Notes: generated by a model from the letters alone, not told the origin. 64,000 bases of DNA from Marinobacter litoralis (GCF_016427555.1 NZ_JAELVS010000001.1:1576262-1640261), one strand, 5' to 3'. Numbered from the stretch's first letter, positions 50,061 to 59,199 are shown. Numbers and translations are program-made.

Positions 50061-50751
50061 TTTTGGAAAAACGCTGGTTGTCATACCAGCGCGGGGTGGA
50101 AGTAAGCGTCTGCCCCGAAAAAACCTGTTGCCCTTAGGCGGCAAGCCTATGATTTGCTGGACCATTGAGGCCGCGCTAGCAGCAAATTTGGGCGCGCGTA
50201 TTTTGGTGACTAGCGATGACGAGGAGATTCTTGAGATTGCTCGCCAGTACCGATCCCAGGGGGTCGCAGCCCATAAGCGACCGTCAAAGCTCGCGACGGA
50301 TACAGCATCCACCGTTGATGTGTTAATTGATGCTGTGCACGCTGAGCGCCGTGTAGGCTGTGACCCTGAAACGGTCGTGTTGCTGCAGCCAACGTCGCCT
50401 CTCCGTAACGCCGGTGATATCCGGGATGCATTGGAGTGTTTTCGTGAGAATGGCCAAAACAATACGGTAGTGACCGTTTGCGAGGTTGATCACCCGACTG
50501 CCTGGACAGGGACGATAGGTGACGGCTGTAAGCTAGAAGGCATAGACCTTAGCGGAAAGCGTTCGCAAGATTATCAGAAAGAATACCGTTTAAATGGAGC
50601 GGTTTATGTTGCCCAGGTGAGCATGCTGCTTACGACTAAAAGCCTGTTTAGCGAGTCATTAATTGCTTCAGTTATGCCGCGGGAACGCTCGTTGGATATT
50701 GATGATGAGCTCACGTTCAAGGTTTGTGAGGCGGTTTTTGACAGACTGTAG
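50053..50751 (+). CDS. neuA: CMP-nonulosonate (sialate/legionaminate) cytidylyltransferase
   Basis: A 232-residue NeuA/LegF enzyme: LVVIPARGGSKRLPRKNLLP binds CTP, with TSDDEEIL, AHKRPSKLATDTASTVDVLI and VVLLQPTSPLRNAGDIRDAL, and a late MPRERSLDIDDELTF with the metal-binding Asp pair. It activates the nonulosonic acid as the CMP-sugar used by a glycosyltransferase, here most likely the Maf protein encoded about 100 bases downstream. Length is typical. Confidence 0.93.
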   Translation: MADFGKTLVVIPARGGSKRLPRKNLLPLGGKPMICWTIEAALAANLGARILVTSDDEEILEIARQYRSQGVAAHKRPSKLATDTASTVDVLIDAVHAERRVGCDPETVVLLQPTSPLRNAGDIRDALECFRENGQNNTVVTVCEVDHPTAWTGTIGDGCKLEGIDLSGKRSQDYQKEYRLNGAVYVAQVSMLLTTKSLFSESLIASVMPRERSLDIDDELTFKVCEAVFDRL

Positions 50752-50858
50752 AGGAAGTCCAGCTCAGTCACGGTTGCTTGTCTGTTCTATGGTTGAAGGT
50801 GCGGTGCTAAGCTTGTTGAGAACCGTTGTTAATATTTGTGGTGTATTTGGAGGCCAGA

Positions 50859-52955
50859 GTGTCAGACGAACAGCAGGATGTTGCGCTGGAATTTATTCAA
50901 AGAAAACTTAAAAATCTGGAGTACTTTAAAAAATACCGGCCACAAATATACAACTATTTCCACGATTACGAGCCTACCCATTGTGAAGTGGTAATTACTC
51001 CAGGTACTGGTGACGTTGATCTGGTTGATCGTGGGCACTCCTTTTATAAGGGGCTTGCTAAGGAGTATTCATACGGCGAGGCGCTGGATTTTGTAAAGGA
51101 AAATACTCAGGGCAAGGTCCGGCGCTCGCACCAGCCCCCTTGGTTTACGAAGGAGCCAGCAAAGCGGTTTGCAAAGAGTTTTGTCCAGAAAAGTGCAGAG
51201 GCCTCCACGCTCACGCCGGATACCTTTAAAGGGTATGAGTATGACGGCGTTATTCCATCCATTATTTTCTTGGGTTGTGGGCTGGGGTACCACATAGAAA
51301 AGGTGGTGGAAACTGCCGATGTGATCAACGCCGTCGTTTTTGAGCCCGATCCCGATCGCTTTGCCTTGTCTTTATTCACAGTCGACTGGGAAGAGATTTG
51401 CAAAAGGTTCCGCGGACGCGGGCGGTCGATCGAATTTTCGATTGCTTCACGGCCGGATGATATGGAGCACTTGAAAAGGGTGATGACTAGTGCGGTTACG
51501 GGATTAATTCCTCAATATCCATACTTCACTGTTTTTTATAATCATTTGGTAAGTGTTGAATTGTTCCGGCTTTCGCAAGAACTGGAAAAAAACCTACCAG
51601 TTCTGGCAGCAAACTGGGCAAATTACGACGCCCTTCTTTTCCCGTATCGCAATGCCTACCATAATGTCCAGCAGGTCGAGCTCGCATTCGACCCAAGAGG
51701 TGAGGAAGAAGATCACCGGCCTGTTGTCATAGTGGGCAGCGGGCCTTCGTTGGATGCCCGTATCGAAGAACTAAAGCATGTTCGTGACAAAGTTATAATT
51801 GTTAGCGCCGGGACGAGTCTAAAAGCCCTCTTAGGACATGGTGTTCGGCCTGACTACCACGTAGAGCTGGACGCGAGCAACATCATTCCTAAGCTTTTGA
51901 CAGAGGTGGAAAGGGATTACGGTTTGCAGGACATTGTTCTGGTTCATTGTCTTACCGTAAATCCATTGGTTCCTCGAATGTTTGAGAAGACCGTTCCTTT
52001 TTTTAACGCTAGTAATTATATTTCAGCGGTTCTTGATTTATGGCACTTGGCTGCTCCAGGCGCAACAGCGACTTGTACCAACGCAGCGCTTGCCGTTAGT
52101 TATTTTGCCGGCGCGCGAAATATCTTTCTGTTTGGCACGGATTACGGTTACGTAGATAAGGAGCAAACCCATAGCCGCCGCTCTTTCTATGGCGAAATAA
52201 CGGATACAGCATCTGAAGGTAAAATTAGCGAGGGGGTTAAAGCGAATAGGAGAACCGCCTTCAAGACAAAAGGCGTTAATGGCGCAGACGTCTTCACGCA
52301 AGCAGACTACTACACGGCCAAGCAGGCAGTAGAGCATTTTGTCCAAGATGTTGTTCGTGCAGAAGTTCGTTTGGAGATATTTAATTGCTCAGATGGTGCG
52401 GAGATTGTCGGTGTGGATTGGCTTTCTTCTGACGGATTTCTGGGTATGTTAGAGAGGAGCAAGGCTAGGCAAGTGCAGGCACCTTCCTTCTTTGAAGCCC
52501 GATGTGTTCCGCTACCGAAAATAGACATTCAAGAACGTTATGAGACCGTCGCGCGTGAGTTCCGTGCCATGAGTTCAGATTTGAAGACTATTCTGGTTAG
52601 GTCGAATCTTCAGAATAGAGCGGATTTGATGGTTGTCGCGAACGAAATTCGTAACTGCATGTATCGTGTGGGAAAGGGCAGTGGGCGGAATGCAGAGAGC
52701 TCGATACAAATGATGAGTTGGTCAATGTTACAGGGCACCGTAAAGCACTTTTTGCAGGTAGGGCTTTGCCATGGTTTGGCTCAGGACCAGGCAAACTTTC
52801 AGATTTTTGTTTCTCACTGGAAGGAAGTTTTCACAGCTTTTCTCGATCGAGTGCCAGCTCACTTTACAAAGGTGGCTTGCGCAGAAACGTCCGTGAACGA
52901 GGATCCTTGGGTTCACTTGTGGGTGGATGATAATGAAAGCTTGGAAAACTTTTGA
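50859..52955 (+). CDS. Maf-type (DUF115) motility accessory factor, candidate flagellin glycosyltransferase
   Basis: About 698 residues from GTG 50859, which has GGAGG five bases upstream; the frame is open to 50826. The N-terminal domain (FLGCGLGYHIEKVVETADVI) has a nucleotide-binding look. The central MAF_flag10/DUF115 domain carries VVIVGSGPSLDARIEELKHV, VIIVSAGTSLKALLGHGVRP and FLFGTDYGYVDKEQTHS, related to GT29/42-like sialyltransferases. The C-terminus is helical. Maf proteins transfer CMP-pseudaminic or legionaminic acid onto Ser/Thr of flagellin in the cytoplasm. Its position between neuA and the flagellin gene supports this. Confidence 0.88.
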   Translation: MSDEQQDVALEFIQRKLKNLEYFKKYRPQIYNYFHDYEPTHCEVVITPGTGDVDLVDRGHSFYKGLAKEYSYGEALDFVKENTQGKVRRSHQPPWFTKEPAKRFAKSFVQKSAEASTLTPDTFKGYEYDGVIPSIIFLGCGLGYHIEKVVETADVINAVVFEPDPDRFALSLFTVDWEEICKRFRGRGRSIEFSIASRPDDMEHLKRVMTSAVTGLIPQYPYFTVFYNHLVSVELFRLSQELEKNLPVLAANWANYDALLFPYRNAYHNVQQVELAFDPRGEEEDHRPVVIVGSGPSLDARIEELKHVRDKVIIVSAGTSLKALLGHGVRPDYHVELDASNIIPKLLTEVERDYGLQDIVLVHCLTVNPLVPRMFEKTVPFFNASNYISAVLDLWHLAAPGATATCTNAALAVSYFAGARNIFLFGTDYGYVDKEQTHSRRSFYGEITDTASEGKISEGVKANRRTAFKTKGVNGADVFTQADYYTAKQAVEHFVQDVVRAEVRLEIFNCSDGAEIVGVDWLSSDGFLGMLERSKARQVQAPSFFEARCVPLPKIDIQERYETVAREFRAMSSDLKTILVRSNLQNRADLMVVANEIRNCMYRVGKGSGRNAESSIQMMSWSMLQGTVKHFLQVGLCHGLAQDQANFQIFVSHWKEVFTAFLDRVPAHFTKVACAETSVNEDPWVHLWVDDNESLENF

Positions 52956-52994
52956 CTCACTTACAAATTGTTACAAGGTGGGCAAAAAAAAAGC

Positions 52995-53021
52995 TAAAGC
53001 ATAATCCCGATGAGCCGTTAA
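52995..53021 (+). promoter_or_regulatory. Sigma-28 (FliA) promoter of the flagellin gene
   Basis: TAAA (52995-52998), 15 bases, GCCGTTAA (53014-53021), against the consensus TAAA-N15-GCCGATAA with one mismatch. It is 86 bases before the flagellin ATG. Confidence 0.85.
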
Positions 53022-53107
53022 GCATTTCAAGAGATCACGGTGTTCAATTAAAAATATGTGCCGTCGTGATGCGCTAGTGGAAGACTACCGTTTTTAAGGG
53101 GAATGAT

Positions 53108-53947
53108 ATGGCTCTCGGAATCAATACTAACATTGCGTCTTTGAATGCTCAGAACCAACTGAGCAAGTCTCAGAACATGAGCAATCAGGCGATGGAGCGT
53201 CTGGCATCGGGTTTGCGGATTAACAGCGCTAAGGATGATGCAGCCGGTCTGGCAGTTTCAACTCGCTTTGATACGCAAATTCGCGGTTTGAACCAGGCTA
53301 TTCGAAATGCGGGCGATGGGATTTCCATGGTTCAGACTGCTGAAGGTGGTCTGGACCAATCGGTAGAGAATCTTCAGAGAATTCGGGAATTGGCTGTTCA
53401 GGCGGCTAACGGGTCTTTAAGTAACGACGATCGTCTCCTTCTGCAAAAAGAAGTTGAGCAACGGGTTGCTGAAATTGATCGAATCAAAGACGATACAAAG
53501 TTTAATGGGATATCGGTTCTCAATGGCACCAGTGCGGCCAACACAACTATTCAGGTTGGAGCTGATCAAAATCAAAAGATCACAATCGCTGCATTCGGTA
53601 CAAGCATGGGGATATCAAACCTAGGTACTGCTTCGAAGGTAAGTGATGTAACGGTCTCAACGGCGGCTGGTGCTAGTGCGGCGTTGGCAATTATTGATGG
53701 AGCTTTGTCGACGGTAAACACCGTACGAGCGGATTTGGGTGCGGTACAAAACCGCTTCGAAAGCACCATCTCCAATCTTCAGACCAACGTAGAAAACCAG
53801 AGCGCGTCTCAAAGCCGGATTCTGGATGCAGACTTCGCTGCAGAAACCGCGAAGATGGCTAAGGCCAACGTACTCCAACAGGCGGGTATCTCTGTCTTGG
53901 CGCAGGCTAACGCTCGCCCCAACCAGGTACTGTCTCTCCTGCAGTAA
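53108..53947 (+). CDS. fliC: Flagellin, short form
   Basis: 279 residues. The N-terminal D0/D1 region (ALGINTNIASLNAQNQLSKS, RLASGLRINSAKDDAAGLAV, IRNAGDGISMVQTAEGGLDQ) and the C-terminal one (NVENQSASQSRILDADFAAE, VLAQANARPNQVLSLLQ) are complete. The middle is only about 60 residues, so the D2/D3 domains are missing. It forms the flagellar filament after export. The Ser/Thr-rich centre (NGTSAANTTIQ, DVTVSTAAGAS) holds candidate glycosylation sites. AAGGGG lies seven bases before the ATG and a sigma-28 promoter at 52995. Confidence 0.96.
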   Translation: MALGINTNIASLNAQNQLSKSQNMSNQAMERLASGLRINSAKDDAAGLAVSTRFDTQIRGLNQAIRNAGDGISMVQTAEGGLDQSVENLQRIRELAVQAANGSLSNDDRLLLQKEVEQRVAEIDRIKDDTKFNGISVLNGTSAANTTIQVGADQNQKITIAAFGTSMGISNLGTASKVSDVTVSTAAGASAALAIIDGALSTVNTVRADLGAVQNRFESTISNLQTNVENQSASQSRILDADFAAETAKMAKANVLQQAGISVLAQANARPNQVLSLLQ

Positions 53948-54020
53948 GGCGCAATCGGTAACAAGCTGGAGCGAGTCGACGCTCCGGCTTGAAGCCGTTT
54001 GATATCAGCGAGGTAGAGCT

Positions 54021-54455
54021 ATGAATGGCGTTAACCTGAATAATCCGGAGCTCAAGTTAGTTAAGGCTGACTCGCAGTTCTCGGTTGAGGCGCTTTCGTC
54101 ATCTCCATTCCAAGCCGGTAATGCCGCGAATCCCGCTTCGTCTTTAGCTGCTTCTCAGTCGGCGGGCGGTGCGTCTAACGTTGATGCAGTCGCAAATCCA
54201 AATGCTAATCCTCCTGCCAGCTCCGGCGATCAGAAAAGCTTAAATGAGGCCGTAAGTCAGCTCAATGATTTTGTCCAGACTGTACAGAGGGAATTGCAGT
54301 TTGAGGTGGACAACGAAAAGGGGCAAACCATTGTCAAAGTGGTTGATCAGAGCTCCCAAAAAGTTATTCGTCAGATTCCGGATGAAGTCGCACTAAGATT
54401 GGCAGAGAACTTGCAGCAGGATGAACCGCTGACGTTGTTCGATATCAAAGTATAG
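54021..54455 (+). CDS. flaG: FlaG family protein
   Basis: 144 residues. The C-terminal 70 (LNEAVSQLNDFVQTVQRELQ, KVVDQSSQKVIRQIPDEVAL) are the FlaG domain; the first 70 are low-complexity, rich in Ala, Ser, Asn and Pro. FlaG limits filament length in Pseudomonas and Vibrio by a poorly understood mechanism. It follows flagellin by 73 bases, normal order for polar flagella. Confidence 0.9.
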   Translation: MNGVNLNNPELKLVKADSQFSVEALSSSPFQAGNAANPASSLAASQSAGGASNVDAVANPNANPPASSGDQKSLNEAVSQLNDFVQTVQRELQFEVDNEKGQTIVKVVDQSSQKVIRQIPDEVALRLAENLQQDEPLTLFDIKV

Positions 54456-54496
54456 GTCTTTGCCTTCCCTTTTTGATGTTGTTTAACGAATCACAG

Positions 54497-54523
54497 CACC
54501 GCCGCCTCTCGAGAGTCGGCGGT
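54497..54523 (+). terminator. Hairpin after flaG
   Basis: CACCGCCG and CGGCGGTG, with an inner CTCTCGAGAG palindrome. No T run follows directly, so it is a weak terminator or a message-stabilising stem. Confidence 0.55.
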
Positions 54524-54587
54524 GTCTGTGTTTATAGGTTCGGAGTTTGCGGTTACATTTTGTTACGCTTATTTTTTTAGAAAGCGG

Positions 54588-54614
54588 CAAAGTTTTTCCG
54601 GTTTTGGCCGTTAA
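54588..54614 (+). promoter_or_regulatory. Sigma-28 (FliA) promoter of fliDS
   Basis: CAAAGTTT (54588-54595), 11 bases, GCCGTTAA (54607-54614), against TAAAGTTT-N11-GCCGATAA with one mismatch in each box. It is 42 bases before the fliD ATG and shares GCCGTTAA with the flagellin promoter. Confidence 0.85.
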
Positions 54615-54655
54615 CTGTTTTAGTTGAAGTATGAGTCTTCGTAGGAGGCTGCGCT

Positions 54656-56062
54656 ATGGCATCTATTAGTTCGATTGGAGTGGGCTCAGGCATTTTTTCA
54701 AATGATCTGGTGCGACAGCTTGTCGCGGCTGAGCGCGCGCCTACAGAGCAGCGCTTGAATAGTCGTCAGGCCGAAGCTGAGGCTCAGATCTCTGCGTTTG
54801 GAAAAATTAAAAGTGCGCTGGAATCGCTGAAAAGCGCAGCCGAGGGCTTGAGTAGCGCAGAAAGTCTTCGTGCTTATGTTGGCACATCTAGCAATGAAGA
54901 AGTCGCGACGCTCTCAGTGGATTCCTCTTCGGCAAGTGGCGGTGTTTATAGCCTGAATGTCTTAGATTTAGCGCAAGCTCAATCCCTAGCATCTGGAAGT
55001 TTCGCGGATCGTGATTCAACTGAGGTTGGTACGGGAACTCTTACATTGAATGTGGGTGACGTAAGCACCGACATAACATTGGATTCCAGCAACAATACGC
55101 TAGAAGGGATGGCCGCAGCGATTAATGACGCCGGTGCGGGTGTATCGGCCGGAATTGTAGATACCGGCTCTGGATATCGGCTCGTGCTTTCATCAGAGAA
55201 GGGCGGTACAGCGAACGAAATCTCGATTTCAGTGGCAGATGACGACGGTAACGACGCGGATAGCGCGGGTTTGTCGCAGTTTTTCTACGACGGCTCTGCC
55301 TCCAGTAACATGGAAGAAACTGTTGCTGCCAAAGATGCTCGGTTGGAAGTTAACGGTATTGAAATTACGCGATCGACGAACACGATCGAAGGTGTGGTGG
55401 ATGGTGTTACGTTCGACCTGAAGTCTAAGGGCGTTTCCTCTGTAACGGTTCAGTCTGACCCTGATGAAGTGGCAGGGCGAGTTCAGGAGTTTGTGGATCA
55501 ACTCAATAGCCTCAGAGGTGAGATCAAAAAGCACTCTGGACTGAGTGACGGCACAGGGAAGGGTGTCTTGAGCGGGGATGCGACGCTTCGGGGATTGGAA
55601 TCTGATTTGCGGCAAATGCTGGTCGCCATACCTGCAGGCCTTGAAGGTTCTCCGGTTCGGATGCTTGCAGATATAGGCATATCAACCAACCCGGACACCG
55701 GAAAACTGGATTTTGATCAATCCAAATTCAAGGATCAGTTGAGTGCTGCGCCTAACGATGTTGCGACGTTGTTCGCTAAAACTGATTCGTCGGACGGTAT
55801 TGCTGAGCGCTTGGTGAATACGGTTGGGACATATTTGGGTAGCGATGGAGCGTTCGCTAGTCGAACCGAGGGGTTGAATGGAACGCTCGAGCGTATCGCG
55901 GAGAAGCGCGATCGTCTTGACTTGAAGATGGAGTCTTATGAGGCTCGTTTGATTCGCCAGTTTTCTGCAGCGGATGCATTGATCTCTCAGTTTCAGAGCA
56001 CAGGAAACTATGTTTCACAGCAGTTGGCGGCGTTGATGCCCCAGAACAATAATCAAAGCTAA
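54656..56062 (+). CDS. fliD: Flagellar filament cap protein (hook-associated protein 2)
   Basis: A 468-residue FliD. The N-terminal domain (SSIGVGSGIFSNDLVRQLVA) and coiled region, a central beta domain with GTLTLNVGDVSTDITL, and the C-terminal FliD_C domain (VQEFVDQLNSLRGEI, LADIGISTNPDTGKLDFDQS, FSAADALISQFQSTGNYVSQ) are all present. It caps the filament tip and folds incoming flagellin. AGGAGG precedes the ATG. fliS follows after 54 bases. Confidence 0.95.
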   Translation: MASISSIGVGSGIFSNDLVRQLVAAERAPTEQRLNSRQAEAEAQISAFGKIKSALESLKSAAEGLSSAESLRAYVGTSSNEEVATLSVDSSSASGGVYSLNVLDLAQAQSLASGSFADRDSTEVGTGTLTLNVGDVSTDITLDSSNNTLEGMAAAINDAGAGVSAGIVDTGSGYRLVLSSEKGGTANEISISVADDDGNDADSAGLSQFFYDGSASSNMEETVAAKDARLEVNGIEITRSTNTIEGVVDGVTFDLKSKGVSSVTVQSDPDEVAGRVQEFVDQLNSLRGEIKKHSGLSDGTGKGVLSGDATLRGLESDLRQMLVAIPAGLEGSPVRMLADIGISTNPDTGKLDFDQSKFKDQLSAAPNDVATLFAKTDSSDGIAERLVNTVGTYLGSDGAFASRTEGLNGTLERIAEKRDRLDLKMESYEARLIRQFSAADALISQFQSTGNYVSQQLAALMPQNNNQS

Positions 56063-56116
56063 GAGTTGGTTTTTACAGTGGCTGCCCAGCAAGCAAGGTT
56101 TTAAGAGAGGTTTACA

Positions 56117-56518
56117 ATGAACGGACTGCAAGCATATCAACGTGTTAATGCCCAAACTAGCATTACAGATGCTGACCCACATAGATTAATCCAGCTCCTG
56201 TACAATGGCGCGATCGATCGTATCAACATGGCGAAAGCTAAGTTGCAGGCCAAAGATTATTACGGCAAAAGTCAGCTAATCAACAAAGCCATTGAAATAG
56301 TGGGAGGGCTTCGTTCGTTCCTTGATTTCGAAAAAGGCGGTGAGCTAGCTTCGCAGTTAGAAGCGCTGTACGACTACATGGAACGCACGCTCCTGGAAGC
56401 CAGTGCCAAGAACGACATGGCCAAGCTAGACGAAGTCATTAGCCTTCTCCGTTCCATCAAAGAAGGCTGGGACGGCATCCGTGAAGAAGCCGTTACCCAA
56501 ACCGCTCACGTTGGCTGA
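56117..56518 (+). CDS. fliS: Flagellin export chaperone FliS
   Basis: 133 residues. AYQRVNAQTSITDADPHRLI and QLLYNGAIDRINMAKAKLQA are the FliS signature, followed by YYGKSQLINKAIEIVGGLRS and LYDYMERTLLEAS. It binds the C-terminus of flagellin and stops early polymerisation. No fliT-like gene follows; a hairpin ends the operon. Confidence 0.95.
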   Translation: MNGLQAYQRVNAQTSITDADPHRLIQLLYNGAIDRINMAKAKLQAKDYYGKSQLINKAIEIVGGLRSFLDFEKGGELASQLEALYDYMERTLLEASAKNDMAKLDEVISLLRSIKEGWDGIREEAVTQTAHVG

Positions 56519-56533
56519 TCTCTGAATGCCGCG

Positions 56534-56562
56534 TCACCCCCTCCCTTTGTGGGAGAGGGTGA
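56534..56562 (+). terminator. Hairpin after fliS
   Basis: TCACCCCCTCCC and GGGAGAGGGTGA with a short loop. A strong stem but no T run, so it is a possible terminator or an intergenic repeat. Confidence 0.6.
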
Positions 56563-56653
56563 GTGTACCTCCCAATAGCCAACTCCCCCGCCATCCCGTA
56601 CAATAAGCTCCTTCTTTTTGTTACATCCATTCTGTTCAGTCTGGAGCACAGAC

Positions 56654-57865
56654 ATGTCTGATATTAAAAAGGTGGTGCTGGCCTATTCCGGCGGCCTGGA
56701 TACGTCCGTTATTGTTCGGTGGTTGCAGGATACATACAACTGTGAGGTGGTGACTTTTACCGCCGACATCGGCCAAGGCGAGGAAGTAGAGCCGGCGCGT
56801 GCTAAGGCGGAAGCCTTGGGCGTAAAGGAAATTTACATCGAGGACCTGCGCGAAGAGTTTGTGCGCGATTACGTATTCCCGATGTTCCGCGCGAACACCA
56901 TCTATGAAGGCGAGTACCTGCTGGGTACCTCCATTGCCCGTCCGCTGATTTCCCGTCGTTTGATCGAGATTGCTAACGAAACCGGCGCCGATGCCATTTC
57001 TCACGGCGCGACCGGTAAGGGTAACGACCAGGTGCGTTTCGAGCTGGGTGCTTACGCACTGAAACCGGGTGTGAAGGTAATTGCACCTTGGCGTGAGTGG
57101 GATCTGAACTCCCGCGAGAAGCTGCTGAAGTACTGTGAAGAGCGCAACATTCCGGTTGAGATGAAGAAGGGCAAGAGCCCTTACTCCATGGATGCCAACC
57201 TGCTGCACATCTCTTACGAAGGCATGAATCTGGAAGATCCTTGGGCGGAAGCGGAGGAAGACATGTGGCGTTGGAGTGTGTCTCCGGAAGCCGCTCCGAA
57301 CGAGCCGACTTATGTTGAGCTGACTTACCGTAAGGGCGACATTGTTGCCATCGACGGTCAGGAAATGAAGGCGCACGAAGTTCTGGAAACGCTGAACAAG
57401 ATTGCGGGTGCCAACGGCATTGGTCGTTTGGACATCGTTGAGAACCGCTACGTGGGCATGAAGTCCCGTGGTTGCTACGAAACACCGGGCGGCACGATCA
57501 TGCTGCGTGCGCACCGTGCGATTGAGTCCATCACTCTGGATCGCGAAGTGGCGCACCTGAAAGACAGCCTGATGCCGCGTTACGCCGAAGTGATCTACAA
57601 CGGTTACTGGTGGTCGCCCGAGCGTGAAGCCCTGCAGGCGCTGATCGACCAGACTCAGGAATACGTGAACGGTACCGTTCGCCTGAAGCTGTACAAAGGC
57701 AACGTAGACGTTGTTGGCCGTAAGTCTGACGACTCTCTGTTCGATGAAACCATCGCGACCTTCGAAGAAGATCACGGTGCATACGATCAGAAAGATGCAG
57801 AAGGCTTCATCAAGCTGAACGCGTTGCGGTTGCGCATTGCCGCCGGTAAAGGCCGCAAGCTCTGA
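56654..57865 (+). CDS. argG: Argininosuccinate synthase
   Basis: 403 residues from ATG 56654 with TGGAG ten bases upstream. [20 protein letters not shown] is the PP-loop, followed by [44 protein letters not shown] and the long C-terminal helix. It joins citrulline and aspartate with ATP to argininosuccinate in arginine synthesis. Codon use is that of a highly expressed native gene. The in-frame ATG at 56618 is not supported by homologues. Confidence 0.97.
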   Translation: MSDIKKVVLAYSGGLDTSVIVRWLQDTYNCEVVTFTADIGQGEEVEPARAKAEALGVKEIYIEDLREEFVRDYVFPMFRANTIYEGEYLLGTSIARPLISRRLIEIANETGADAISHGATGKGNDQVRFELGAYALKPGVKVIAPWREWDLNSREKLLKYCEERNIPVEMKKGKSPYSMDANLLHISYEGMNLEDPWAEAEEDMWRWSVSPEAAPNEPTYVELTYRKGDIVAIDGQEMKAHEVLETLNKIAGANGIGRLDIVENRYVGMKSRGCYETPGGTIMLRAHRAIESITLDREVAHLKDSLMPRYAEVIYNGYWWSPEREALQALIDQTQEYVNGTVRLKLYKGNVDVVGRKSDDSLFDETIATFEEDHGAYDQKDAEGFIKLNALRLRIAAGKGRKL

Positions 57866-57885
57866 GCGCGCCCTTTCTGAATCAA

Positions 57886-57915
57886 AACGCCCGGCACAAT
57901 GCCGGGCGTTTTTGG
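57886..57915 (+). terminator. Rho-independent terminator after argG
   Basis: AACGCCCGGC, ACAAT, GCCGGGCGTT followed by TTTGGTT. Confidence 0.92.
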
Positions 57916-57955
57916 TTATACTCTGCTGAAAACGCTAACAACCTAAGCCTGAACC

Positions 57956-58978
57956 ATGACCCCGTTGGGAACCGCTTCTGTAGCTGCACTTCGTCAATAC
58001 GTTCGCTTCGCCGATGCCAATTCGATTGCCGTGGCGGATTTGCTGCGCGAGTCCGGGCTGTCTGAAGATATTCTGGAAAGCGATGAAGGTCGTATCGACG
58101 GCGAGCAGTTCCAAACCTTCCTGCATTTGCTGGCCGAGCGTTCGAAGAATCCCATTCTCGGCTTGGAAACCGGTGATTTCGTGCAGCCCGGTTCTTACAG
58201 TGTTCTTGGCTATATCACCATGAGTTGCGCCACACTGGGCGAGGCCGTTACCCGCATCGCGCCTTATGAGAAGTTGGTGGGCGACATGGGCACCACCCGA
58301 TTGCAGATGGCGGGTGACACGGTGACCTTGGTGTGGCACTGCAATTACACCGACCCAACGGTTCAGCCCCATGTGGTGGATAACGTATTTGCGTCTTGGG
58401 TGAATTACGCCCGTTGGCTGGCCGATACAAACGAGGCGTCACCGCTGCGGGTGACCTTGCAGCGACAGTCGCCCGGGGCGGAGCTCGAAGGCGAATACCA
58501 GAAGCGCTGGGGTTGCCCGGTGGCGTTCGGGGCCGAAGAAAACACCTTGTCACTGAGCAAAGAGTTGTTGTCTGAGCGATTACGACAGCCAGACCCCTTG
58601 CTGCGTAAAACACTCGAAGCCCACGCGTTATCGCAATTGGCGGAGCTGGAAACCGACACTGACCTGACCACCAAGGTAAAGCAGGGGATTCAGCGGCAAC
58701 TCGCCCGAGGCATCACCCGGCAGGATATGATTGCGGAAGACCTGGGCATGACCAGTCGAACCTTGCAGCGCAAGTTAAGCCAAGAAGGCGCTTCGTATCA
58801 GAAATTGTTGGATGAGGTGCGCCAGCAAATGGCGGAAGATTATTTGCGCGACACTGAGATGAGCATACCGGACATTGCGTTACGACTTGGGTATAACGAA
58901 ACCACGTCGTTTCACCGGAAGTTCAAGGCGGCGGCGGGACAAACGCCGGGGGAGTATCGAAAAAGCGTTGCCCCATAA
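57956..58978 (+). CDS. AraC-family transcriptional regulator with Arabinose_bd-type N-terminal domain
   Basis: 340 residues. The N-terminal ligand domain of the PF12625 type reads LRQYVRFADANSIAVADLLR, FQTFLHLLAERSKNPILGLE, GYITMSCATLGEAV. The C-terminal double helix-turn-helix holds IAEDLGMTSRTLQRKLSQEG, SIPDIALRLGYNETTSFHRK, FKAAAGQTPGEYRKS. Related proteins (OruR/ArgR-like and lipid-responsive ones) control single catabolic operons; the ligand is unknown. It has no obvious target gene next to it. Start ATG 57956 lies after the argG terminator. Confidence 0.9.
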   Translation: MTPLGTASVAALRQYVRFADANSIAVADLLRESGLSEDILESDEGRIDGEQFQTFLHLLAERSKNPILGLETGDFVQPGSYSVLGYITMSCATLGEAVTRIAPYEKLVGDMGTTRLQMAGDTVTLVWHCNYTDPTVQPHVVDNVFASWVNYARWLADTNEASPLRVTLQRQSPGAELEGEYQKRWGCPVAFGAEENTLSLSKELLSERLRQPDPLLRKTLEAHALSQLAELETDTDLTTKVKQGIQRQLARGITRQDMIAEDLGMTSRTLQRKLSQEGASYQKLLDEVRQQMAEDYLRDTEMSIPDIALRLGYNETTSFHRKFKAAAGQTPGEYRKSVAP

Positions 58979-58983
58979 AAGAA

Positions 58984-59005
58984 AGCCAGCTTAAGTAAGC
59001 TGGCT
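58984..59005 (-). terminator. Terminator of the minus-strand response-regulator gene
   Basis: AGCCAGCTTA, two bases, TAAGCTGGCT: a perfect 10-bp stem. The T-rich side (TTTCTTTT) follows on the minus strand, so it ends transcripts from 60171 rather than the AraC message. Confidence 0.7.
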
Positions 59006-59065
59006 AAAGAGTATTCGGAAAGAACGAAAGTGCCTGAAAAATTCGTTGATCCTGAGGGAGAGCAC

Positions 59066-59108
59066 CCATACGGCGGCGGAGGTACTACACGGCTCCTCCG
59101 CCATGGGT
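59066..59108. other. Imperfect inverted repeat of unknown role between convergent genes
   Basis: CACCCATACGGCGGCGGAGG on the left pairs with CCTCCGCCATGGGTG on the right apart from a small bulge. It lies between the AraC gene and the end of the response regulator, a 221-base stretch in which I see no gene. Confidence 0.55.
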
Positions 59109-59199
59109 GGGTACTGCTTGATCCCACAAATCTAGAATAGGGCTTTTCGAGCTTTGGGTCTGTTTGTGATGTGTGTCGCAGTGTTACTGAATGTATTTG

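Noticed and set aside
56636..57775. 379-residue antisense open frame across argG
   Set aside because: Shadow of argG codon bias; no ribosome site and no motif.
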